Part shown: piece by piece, positions 55,155 through 64,000 of the stretch | Layout: every line of letters starts with the position of its first letter | Numbering within the stretch: position 1 is the stretch's first letter | Origin: Auricularia sp. M13 | Lineage: Eukaryota > Basidiomycota > Agaricomycetes > Auriculariales > Auriculariaceae | Assembly (NCBI GenBank): GCA_037042915.1 | Contig: CM073199.1 | Span: forward strand, 1,240,001 to 1,304,000 | Length of the DNA stretch: 64,000 bases | Direction: 5' to 3' | Made by a program: the position numbers and the translations under genes | Notes under the pieces: generated by a model | Seen by the model: only the letters and a program-made list of their open reading frames with translations | Database searches by the model: none | Told to the model about the DNA's origin: nothing

Positions 55155-55386
55155 CGTGTAGGTCAATATGTCTAGGATGGACTGATAACGAATTGTCTCG
55201 GTGACCTGTACTGCGATTCACGACCTGAGAACTGGCAGCAATCAAGTGGTTCTGTCGTAAGGAACGTGTATTTGCAGGCGGATGGGGTGTGAGAGCAATT
55301 CTACAACGAGAACGATCTATAACGCAAGAGTACAGGGCTTTCTATCGAATCACAAAAATCTATGCCCCCCGGCGTATATTTTCCCC

Positions 55387-55837
55387 TTACATTCCTGAGC
55401 TAGACAAAGCCGGCTTCTTGAGCTCATGCAGATTGCGATTTACCCTCTCCTGATGTATTACTATGAGCCGGACTGGTCCGTTGAAGTTGGTAATGATTGC
55501 AGGCGAGCGCCGTGCTGTAACATTAGTCTTACTCATTCCCGCCGGACGAGGTGGAACAACAGAGTTGGCCAATCTGGCTGGCTTCTGGCGCATCCTGGAC
55601 GAACAAGCAGAGGCAATGAGTGCCTGGAACACGTGATTGAAATGAAAGATTGAGGACATGAGCTCACCTCACATTGTCAATCTCAGAGTCGCAATTAACG
55701 GCAAGGGCGACTGCAGTCGAATCTGGAGTTGGAAACTGCGCATTCTCCGACGGCTGAAGCCTGGTCGCGTCGTTCGTGGGCTCAGAGGGAGATGTCGGTG
55801 GGAGTGAGGATCGAGAGTCAGTAATCGAATCGGCCAT
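55387..55837 (-). CDS. Unidentified protein D2 (paralogue of D1)
   Basis: Two confident exons: 55837-55673 (55 codons from an ATG directly after a TTGCAG acceptor) and 55623-55387 (79 codons with stop), joined by a 49-base intron in phase 0. The C-terminal exon has TNFNGPVRLIVIHQERVN, matching D1. Upstream exon remnants can be seen (YESSTSQSVTQP before a GTAAGT donor near 56060, matching YDSSTIQSTAQR of D1 exon 1), but the D1 start codon is ATA here. The 5' end may therefore be shortened or broken; as drawn, the product is 133 residues. A TATATA box lies near 56138-56143. Confidence 0.5.
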
Positions 55838-56589
55838 CTGCAACACACCTCACCGTGAAGTGAAAGTTGATGAGGGTCACTATTACATACCTGATCACGG
55901 CTGCCTAGTGTCCATGGGTAGTTCAGCGTGTGGAGGTGGAACCCGGAAGCTAAAGCTACAGAACCTGGCGTGCTCGCCTCCTCTGCTGAACATCCGGATT
56001 CGTGATTCTTCGCGTGCTGGTCACTTTGACGAACGATGTCTGAAAGGATGACTTACAGGTTGTGTTACAGACTGACTAGTCGAGGATTCGTATCCAGAAC
56101 GATGACGACGCAGATGGTCGAGTTCGTCGTATTGAGTATATAAGGATAGTTCCACGCACATCTACTCCGCGTGAGCGATGGACTGAAAGCATAAATATAT
56201 TGGGGTCAGGGACCTTCTTGAGACACTCGCGTTTCGTTTTTGGAAGGACTCGGCTTAAATAGTGAATCTATGACTACGGATCGCAGCTACTTATATGGTG
56301 AGGAATGGAGAACGTCAAGGTTTACTGACATGATCGCACGAGAACACGCCTTGTAAATACAGCGGACACCATGCCATTGGCAGAGAGGACAAGAGTTTTA
56401 TAAGGTGGGAAGGACGGATACTAGAAGAAGGGCTGTAGAAATAACAAGAATTCCTGCTACCTTGGTAGTAGGTCTTAGCGTTCGATGCCGGAATCCGCAA
56501 TAGAAAATGTTTTGATACGAAACGCTTCTGCTGCTGCACCTTCCTTCTATGGCAATTTTCCGCGGAAGGTTGGCCGTTTAAGGGCATTA
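55838..56589. other. D2 upstream region; no further gene seen
   Basis: Holds decayed 5' exon sequence of D2 (to about 56140). Beyond that nothing supportable. CCGCGGAA occurs twice near 56560-56600. Confidence 0.35.
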
Positions 56590-57880
56590 TCCGCGGAAAT
56601 TTACGGTTCTTCCGTCCGATGCAGCGCCCACAGATTTTCGACCTCGACAAGTCAGCTCTGACTCTGAACGTTGTCGTCCCGGCTGTCGTGGCCGATTACC
56701 TGCAATCCTCACAGCTGTCGTTCTGTACTCCAACGACGCCCAAGCTCGCGAAGTCCATGAACCTGTACGGCCACCCGCAGTCGCTGAATGCGGCGCGTCG
56801 CGACCATCTTCCACGAGCTCAGCGCACCCTATACGCTCGTCCCGATTACCTTTGCTGTCAAGGAACACAACTAGCCCGCGCATCTCGCGCGACGGCCGTT
56901 CGGCCAGTTGTCCGACGGCTCGGGTTTCGTGGCACAAGAGTCGCACGCCCATCGCGCGCTACCTCGCTGCGACATACGACGGCATTGTATGCGGATTCAT
57001 ACCTCGGCAGGCAGACTCGATGGTGCGCTTTGAGGAGACCGCGAGCACTTCGACCCCTTTACGTCGTCGCCGTGGTTGCTCTCAGCTCTGTCATCCGTGC
57101 GGTAACGCGTCCTCAGTGCGATACTAGAGCTACGCAAGGGACATCAGCAACTACTGGTTGAGACACTCATCCCGCCGCTCACCGCCTCCTTGCCCTTTTC
57201 TTTCCAGATACGCCGGAGGCTGGGCTTGCCTTCGAACGCAGTTGGCGTGTGGCGCACTGATGTGTCCCGATAGGATAAGGCGGGGTGTTGGCTCTATGTC
57301 TGTGCGTTGCAAGCGACAACGACGAGGACGAAAACGCCATGGTCGTATTCTGAGCATACCCTCGACACATCCTCGACCACCTCCATCGACCCCAGCCCAG
57401 CTACCTTCGCTCCCTGCCTCGTTGGTCTGCATCCTCTCTCGAGACTTGCTTGTGTGCTCTCCAACACACAAAACTGTTCTTCGCCTCGGAACTCGAGTCC
57501 TCAATGCTTTCGAAGAACTTCCTGTCTTTCTCTGAACGGCGAGGATGCCAGCACAAATTTTGTTGTCGCAGTAGCCGATTTTAACACTGAATGTGCATAC
57601 GCACCGCTTCAAACGTTGAGGGCATCCCGGGCTAGAAGCGCGGCTTGTGACACAGTGGTTACGATGGACTGTCGTAAGACGCGAGAGGCTCGGCGCGTCT
57701 GCTTGGGCGGCTCAAAGCCGTTCTACTCTTCAGAAATTTCCAGACTTGGCATTGGGTTCAATGAGTTGGCTCTGGCTCTGGATGGTATATGTGCACAGGC
57801 CCCCGCTGTGCTTCTGGTACTGCCGATGTTGCGCACTCTGCTTTTGGTAATCGGTGTTGACGTGGGTTATTAAGACTCGA
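56590..57880 (+). other. Decayed coding-like sequence, unidentified
   Basis: Plus-strand pieces in shifting frames look like an old gene: FDLDKSALTLNVVVPAVVAD, then ATIFHELSAPYTLVPITFAV, then SDGSGFVAQESHAHRALP, then FDPFTSSPW and LELRKGHQQLLVETLIPPL, to about 57175. Stops interrupt each piece. I do not recognise the parent. From 57180 to 57880 frames are less convincing. Confidence 0.35.
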
Positions 57881-58181
57881 ACTATGATGCGACGAAAGCC
57901 CAGCGCATTTTGTAAACTCTCTCATAGTATCGAGAATCGAGCGCGGCAGACAGCGCCGTACTGTACGCATAAGTGAGTCTCCGACTCAGATGCAAGAGCT
58001 GTAACAATACGCGGACTGCACTCCGTCAAGCTATTCGACTGGCTGAATGTCCTCGAGGTGTACTCATCGAGAGCACAAGGTAGCAGGTATTGCCCGCAAG
58101 GGCCTGTGGGAGTTATTAGAAGAGGGGTCCCTCTGTCTGCTACACTGACAATCCATCCAAAGCAATAATTATGATTGAGGT

Positions 58182-58201
58182 GGTAGGTAGGTAGGTAGGT
58201 A
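58182..58201. repeat. (TAGG)n microsatellite
   Basis: Five GGTA units, about 90 bases before the second full-length composite repeat. Confidence 0.9.
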
Positions 58202-58290
58202 CAGGAAACAGTGGGCCTTTGTAGACGCGTCCCGCTTCGGAGATTCAAGAATCCCCGGCATTCCCGTTGAGACTGGCGAGAAGTGGTGGG

Positions 58291-60105
58291 TGCGGAGTGC
58301 GAAACGGGTGCAACTTGGACTCTTCTAATATAACGCCGTGCGCGCTGATCATGATCATGAAGCGCTGAACCTGGGCCGCAAGCGAGTCGATCCAGGCGAC
58401 GCGGAGACCGTCGTGAGCGGCCCCGACGTGGCAGCGGCGCAGATCGAGCGGTGAGCAGCGTCCTGGACCTGGCTGTCTCCTCACCGCTGACGCATCGTCT
58501 CAGCGCCAGCAGTTCGTCGCGGACAGCATCTGGCGCGCCCCATCTTCCTCTGCACCGTTACAGGCGTTGCCGAGCTCAACCTCCGGACGATGCCAAGCGT
58601 TCTGCTCAGCCCGTCGTCGCTGTCCGCGCCGTTCTCGCCGGCTCAGTCACGCCGCGCGGCCAGCCAACCTCGCAGTCTGACCGCCGCCGACCTTGGATTC
58701 CAACCGCTGTCCCGCCGCGATGTTGACGGGCTTTCCTGATCCGTCTCCGGAATTCCCTGCCGCTGCTCAGCGTCTTTCGGCACGTTGTCGTTGTGCCCAC
58801 CGTTCTCGCGAGCTCGGTGCGCCCGTCGACCTCGCAGCCTGGAGCTACCAAACGTTCGTTCCACCGCGCTGCCGAGCGCTGCGATAGGCTCGTCTCTGCC
58901 GTGGTCGGCATACCCAGCGGCTCAGCGTCTTGCTCGATCCATTGTCGCTGTACAACGCCGGTCTCACGAGCTCAGTCATGCCCGCCGTGCTCGGAGTCTG
59001 ATCGCCGCCGACCTCTAAATCCAACCGCTTCGCCACCGCGACGGGCTTACTTGTGCCGTTGTCGGATCATTTGCCGCAGCTCCCGCAGCTCGGCGTCCTC
59101 CTCGTCGCTGTTCACGCCGGTTTCGCGCCCCGCGATCCATCCTCGCAGTCTAACCGCCGCCGACGTGTAATTCCAACCACTTCGTCCTAGGCTGATGTGT
59201 GCTGGCTCTGACATCGGTCTCCCACTCAACTCTGTCCTGATCGATCCATTGTCGCTATACACGCCGGTCTCGCGAGCTCCGTGGTCTATGCGTTTAACCT
59301 TAGCCACGACCAACTTCTTGGCGGCTGTGCACCGCCACTTGGAGGACGTGCTCGTGCGGTAGCTGCTGTTGAGGTCGTGGCAAAAGATGGTTTGGCAGCC
59401 CCGCGTTGCTGCGCGAACGTCCTCGAGTTCTTCCTGCCTGCGCCCTGCGCGGCCAGCGTCGTCCTCATCCGAATTACCCGTGCTTTGCGAGCATGCTCCC
59501 TGCGCCGGCAGGTTGCGCGAAGCCCGACAGTGGACGAATATTTCCACCTGCGGAGGCTGACGGTGGAACCGGCTGCGCGGTGGTGCGGAAAGCAGTCACA
59601 CTTTGATGCTGCAGGAGAAGATCATGGAGCCCCATGAGCTGCACGTCGCGGAGACTTTGTGCACGAGCACGAATTCGAACACGGGCAGGAGCTTGCATTT
59701 TTCTGCCTGACGACGTTTCGTCTACAACCTTTCGGCGCGCACAATGTAAGTCGGCCTTTGCACGGTGCTGTTGACAGGTCGTGATCTATTTTCCTAATTT
59801 TTGTTGCCTGTACAGATTTTCTACCACGGTGCTAGCGATACCGACGGCGGAGAAGTCGACGAACGTGACTGTAGGCGACGGTGGTCGCGACGGACCCTAC
59901 TCACGATGGCGGGCGCGCGTCGACGTTGAACCCGTTCGCGGCGTCGTGACGAAGGATTGCAAGGGCACGCTGGCGCTACCGTTTGTTGTCCAGGAGCACG
60001 GCGCACTCCAAAGTCTTGCGGATGCTGCGTCCTTCGCAAGGTCGACGACGCACTCCATGACGAGTCGGTCTCATGCTGCGACGGCGACCCCCCAGCCCGT
60101 TTGCG
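58291..60105 (+). repeat. GC-rich composite repeat, full-length copy 2
   Basis: Same three-part order as 2945-5300. The leader starts TGCGGAGTGCGAAACGG and contains TTGGACTCTTCTAATATAAC (a TATAA insertion relative to other copies). A shorter array spans 58600-59280. The tail begins GTGGTCTATGCGTTTAA at 59281 and runs through GATGCTGCAGGAGAAGATCA to about 60105, where homology with the first copy stops. The array is shorter than in copy 1, which accounts for most of the length difference. Confidence 0.75.
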
Positions 60106-61336
60106 CCTGTTTTCTGGACAAGCTTAATGCTTTCGCGTTAGCAAAGAAGCGCATCCAGGTCGACCAGGCGAGAAGCCCCAGCCGCTGTCAAATCTCTACA
60201 TCAATAGCATTTCGCTCGCTGACCTTGGTCGCGATTTCATAGGTCAGCTGAGTTTGCGGCACGTATGGTCCTTGATGACAGATTTCAATGCTGATGCCCG
60301 TGTTGTCGAACTGCCGTGACGGCCCTGCTGACTCAGGCAAGCCGTTCGAGTGAGTTCCTCCGCCATAGCACTCTTTTTCCTTATGCTACCCTTCCTATCT
60401 CCCTGCTTCTCCCATGACGACCCCTTCTGTCTGCTTACAACGCGTTATAAGGTCTCCAGCAATCCTTCTAGCCGTTTCATCCGAATGTTCTTGTTACGTC
60501 TCTCTATAAATTCATGCGCTCCGCGTCGTGCTCCAGCCACAGCCCAGTCCATAACAGTAGCAATGAACAGCCTGCTATACTCCCAACCCTCATGGCTGCC
60601 AACGAGTTAGGAATACTTAAGACCTGTGCCGGCTCCGGTTTTGCCACGACGGAGCGGCGATGTCTTCCAGGCTCGGAGTCGACAAGTGCTGCTATACCTA
60701 ATGGGGTCGTACACCCTACTATTACGTAGTATGCCAGGTAGAACTCGACACCGGCGCCATGAGATGCCCTACATACCATGAGAAATCAGTGTTGGCGGTT
60801 GTAGCACGCTTGAGGGAAAAATCGTACTCGTAAAAGAAACATGAACGCGGTGACCTTGTCAATCTACACATGTCGGCATAGCACAACTTTGAGGGACGGC
60901 CTGGGATCGGCTGCGGACCAGCAACGCGCTCGGACAATCTCGAGGTGCGCCCGCAACGGAGCACCGTGCCGACCTTCAAAACTGTAGCGATGGTGGCATC
61001 TGTGGGAAAGAATAACTGAGCCGGAGATGTTGGAAAGCGTTATCTTTAGATTCTCCCGCTGGAGCAAGTCGCTGTGGGTCTGAGGGGAAGGGCACAATAC
61101 GGCTTGCTGTCGCACGAGTATATTGGAAGACCAGGTTGAAGCAGGTGCGCTAACAATGAGAGTTAGTAATGTGGGCTACCGCCCGGCGAGCATATATGGG
61201 TAGGTCGCGGCTGAGCACTGATCATGAGCGCCCAGGACCCCATCAGTTTGCTTCCGCGCTCCTTGCGCTGGTCACTTGGCCGGCTTTTCCCGTCTTTTTG
61301 AGGGGCGCTGCTCTGCGCTCCCTAAAGAGCGGAATG
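60106..61336. other. No gene seen
   Basis: A few minus-strand stretches (60979-60770) look mildly protein-like but cannot be joined. Nothing supportable. Confidence 0.35.
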
Positions 61337-61343
61337 TATAAAT
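61337..61343 (+). promoter_or_regulatory. TATA box of R2
   Basis: TATAAAT, 45 bases before the ATG at 61389. Confidence 0.5.
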
Positions 61344-61388
61344 GGGGATCTGCCACAATCGCGCTAGGAACTGTGTCTTCAAGCCCGA

Positions 61389-62893
61389 ATGACTGCTTTC
61401 GAAACGCCAAGTTACAAGCACCACGTAGGTCCTAGTCATGTCTGATGCACCTATTCGATCATTGCTCACGAGGATCGTGCTTGCAGTATGGCGGACCCCC
61501 TCAAGGTCCGGGATCGGATCCAACTCAAGCTCTCTTAGACCCGCTTCTCTCAGAACCGCTTGTTCCGCACGTCAACGATATTTGGCCTTCCACCGAGCCC
61601 GTAAGTTGAACGTTGAACAATCATCGGACTGTCGTGGTTAATCAAGTCCTGTGGCCATCAGCTATCGCAGAATGCGCCCACAGAATCGATATCTGACCGA
61701 GCTAGGGTGAAGCGCCCGTGTGGTTTCCGCGCACTTCGAAACAGCAGCGCGTTGCTTTCTGCTCTCGGCTGGGAAGTCGACCTCTATGCGTCCGTGCAGG
61801 TCAGTAGGCCCGTAATTTCCTTCGTCCACGACATCATTTTTCGTTATAGTCGTTTGTTCGTCAAAGTGCTAGCGGCCTCCTGGACAGAAGTGTGTCCTAC
61901 AACCAGCAAGCGCCCACGGTCATCAAACATATCTGCAAGCGGGTATGTTTTGGCTCTGTCTTTACGAAAATAATTCTGATCAATCAGACTGCTGGTCGTT
62001 TTCCGAACCTACCGGTCTACGAGAACAATTGGCACATTGAGGCCCTGCTTCGGCACTACCTGAACAGTATCCAACGCGCTAGACGAGCCATCAAACGACC
62101 ATCATGCCATAACCCCGTCAAGCGAGTCACACAGATGGTTAGCCTCTCTTCCATGCAGGATGATCTGCTAAAGTGCCGTCAAGTCGTTCAGTGACTGCAC
62201 AGTTACATGCCATACGAACGAGCGGGACGCCTCCGACGCCGTTTCGTCTGGTAACATAGACAGCGTGCCCGAGTCCGGCGGTTTCAGCACGTAAGAGATC
62301 CACTATTTCCATGGCGAGTGCTAATCCGAGTTCAACATAGCTTTGCTCAGACCCTTGACCCGCCTTTCATCAATCCGGCCACCCTCATTCGGGCTCACGA
62401 AGCTCTGGGAGATACAGGATGGGTGCCGTCCCGTGTCTGCGACTCTCCCCAGTACAACCCGGCATCTCCGCTTCCTCAAATGACATCGGCAGCCTGCAGC
62501 GAAGAAGACTCATACGAATATCTTCGCGACGTGCCTGTCTACCTTGCGGCAGCCAACGGTCAAGCGTTGTGGGTACAGCCAGACACCGGCCGCCTGTCCA
62601 ACTACATATCCCATTCCGCTGCGCTACGCATCGGTGCACAACCGACCTCGGCTACGTGTCTCGATGTCCCGGACTCGCTGTTCACCGAGGTTCAATTTTC
62701 CGTGACGTTTGACCGGCTGGTCGAAAGGGTTACGGCGTACACTTATAGCACCATGCCCTGCGATGCCGATGTGATACTTGGAGCAAACTGGATTCGTCAG
62801 CATAACGGCTATCACGATTGGGAGAACAAACGCTTTCAGTTTGAAAACGAGTTTTTCGGATACAGCCTGAGGGCCCGCGGTTTTCCAATCTGA
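61389..62893 (+). CDS. R2: paralogue of R1 with retropepsin-like domain
   Basis: Seven exons join in phase 0: 61389-61424, 61487-61600, 61671-61799, 61850-61942, 61988-62137, 62203-62250 and 62351-62893, giving 370 residues. R1 motifs recur in order: VPHVNDIWPSTEP (R1 exon 1 end), CGFRALRNSSALLSALGWEV, SFVRQSASGLLDR, RFPNLPVYENNWHIEALLRH, then VYLAAANGQALWVQPDTGR with the catalytic D268-T-G270, and DADVILGANWIRQHNG with ILG at 332-334. Exon boundaries flanking the helical modules fall at the same places as in R1. The donors of introns 5 (GTTAGC) and 6 (GTAACA) are weak, so the 62137-62351 part is the least certain. Same orientation as R1, 50 kb away. Likely substrate and role unknown; retained active-site motifs suggest a working protease. 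Confidence 0.7.
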
Positions 62894-63479
62894 TGTTTAC
62901 GCAAACGATACAACGATCGAGTGACCAGACGCCCTGGAGAATCAGGCCAGCGAAAGAAACAGGAAGGCAACGTGGTTCAAGTACAGTCAGGCCTAGCAGG
63001 TGCACGGATGAAAGACAGGAATGATTGGGCATTCAAGCCGAATTCAGGCCGCCCGTGCGAAAGAGGGACCAACGATAGTTGGGAGGACCAAGGGTGGACA
63101 TAAGGGATTGAGAAAAGGTTAGAACCAGAGCTTAGGATAGCACAATGCAGGAGACAGTATCGGCAAGTGACCGTACAGAGGAAGAAAAAACGTTAAGGGA
63201 GGACGGAAGGGTCGGAGGAACCAGCGAAATAGCAACGACGACCACGGCGAGGCACAGGAACGAGGGCGGTGATACAAGCGCGAGCAGAGCACGACGCTGA
63301 GAGATATGTAGAAACGGTGACAGCAATACCAGCGACGGCTGTGACGACCAGGGCATGGCGCTTTCTACGCGTGCGAAGATGGTTGAGGTGGCGAGGACGC
63401 CTGGCGCACGGCGAACCACACCGGTGAGAACGGCGAGGAGAGCGACGGACACAGAGCAGCGCACGGATATGACAGCCAA
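62894..63479. other. No gene seen
   Basis: 3' flank of R2, then sequence grading into the GC-rich array on the right. Confidence 0.4.
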
Positions 63480-64000
63480 TGGTGGCACGGGCGAGCTCAA
63501 GACAGCGAGGCAGTGATCGAAATTGGACGGCGGCGGCGATCAGACTGCGAGGACGGCGCGCGGCGTGACCGAGCTCGCGGGAACGGCATGGACAGCGACG
63601 ACGGGCTGAGCAAGACGCCGGGCTGCTGCAGGCATACCAGCGACAGCATAGGCGAGTCTGTCGCGGCGAGGAAGCGTTTGAATTAGATGTTGGCGGCGGC
63701 CAGGGTGCGAGGACGGCGGACGCGCGGCGTGACCGAGCTCGCGAGACCGGCGGGCACAGCGACTGAGCAGGACGCCGAGCAGTGGCAGGGAGTGCAGGCG
63801 AAGACATGGGCCAGTCCGTCGCGGCGAGGAAGCGGTTGAACTTGGATGTTGGCGGCGACCAGGGTGCGAGGACGGCGGGCGCGCGGCGTGACCGAGCTCG
63901 CGAGAACGGCATGGACAGCGACGACGGGCTGAGCAAGACGCCGGGCTGCTGCAGGCATACCAGCGACAGCATAGGCGAGTCTGTCGCGGCGAGGAAGCGT
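63480..64000 (-). repeat. GC-rich array, inverted, cut by the window edge
   Basis: Units of the composite repeat in minus orientation (GTGACCGAGCTCGCG recurs, and GACGGGCTGAGCAAGACGCC recurs at about 63600 and 63920). The rest lies outside the window. Confidence 0.75.

Larger units (their letters stand above)
54036..55350. repeat. Inverted duplication arm, near-identical to 9810-11117
   Basis: Reverse-complement partner of 9810-11117, holding gene A2. The neighbouring R gene seen beside A1 is not present here. Confidence 0.8.

Noticed and set aside
1-64000. rRNA genes, CRISPR arrays, bacterial operons or riboswitches
   Set aside because: No such signal was seen; gene structure is fungal throughout.

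Overview
The window is nuclear DNA of a filamentous basidiomycete, most likely an Agaricomycete. I favour an Auriculariales-like lineage, but that rests on the style of the gene families and not on a marker gene. The evidence is many introns of 42-65 bp with GT(A/G)NGT donors and (C/T)AG acceptors, TATA boxes a few tens of bases before start codons, F-box paralogues with an HPTYWK motif, and recognisable fungal chitin synthase, VPS13 and Cyp40 relics. No rRNA, CRISPR array or bacterial operon structure is present.

Layout. 0-2.3 kb: the start of a leftward gene and F-box gene 1. 2.9-5.3 kb: a GC-rich composite repeat. 6.5-7.5 kb: a five-exon BRCT gene. 9.1-12.6 kb: genes D1, A1 and R1, where R1 ends in a retropepsin-like domain. 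13.1-13.8 kb: a MITE. 15.6-17.7 kb: a small gene and a repeat array. 18.9-21.0 kb: the divergent pair B1/C1. 22.2-23.4 kb: a dead Cyp40 gene. 24.0-24.6 kb: a hAT-type MITE. 26.6-28.7 kb: a large gene of unknown function with a damaged 3' end. 31.1-32.8 kb: inverted copies C2/B2. 33.2 kb: a cyclin. 35.5-38.4 kb: F-box gene 2 and an array. 39.4-40.0 kb: a Cys-rich gene. 41.5-46.0 kb: dead chitin synthase and dead VPS13 side by side. 46.2-50.2 kb: F-box gene 3 and an array. 52.4-53.5 kb: a nucleotidyltransferase-like gene. 54.0-55.8 kb: inverted copies A2/D2. 58.3-60.1 kb: a second full-length composite repeat. 61.4-62.9 kb: R2. 63.5-64 kb: another array.

The region looks like a fast-evolving accessory or subtelomere-like segment. 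It has lineage-specific gene families in two or three copies, a mirror-ordered inverted duplication (D-A...B-C / C-B...A-D) with near-identical patches inside otherwise diverged copies, seven blocks of one GC-rich repeat family with a ~170 bp internal period, and a graveyard of duplicated housekeeping genes. The most interesting protein-level result is R1/R2. These two intron-rich paralogues can be spliced in phase over their whole length and end in a DTG...ILG retropepsin-like domain with no reverse transcriptase or integrase nearby.

All splice models were built by eye from intron consensus and reading phase. No similarity search was run; family names come from recognised motifs.
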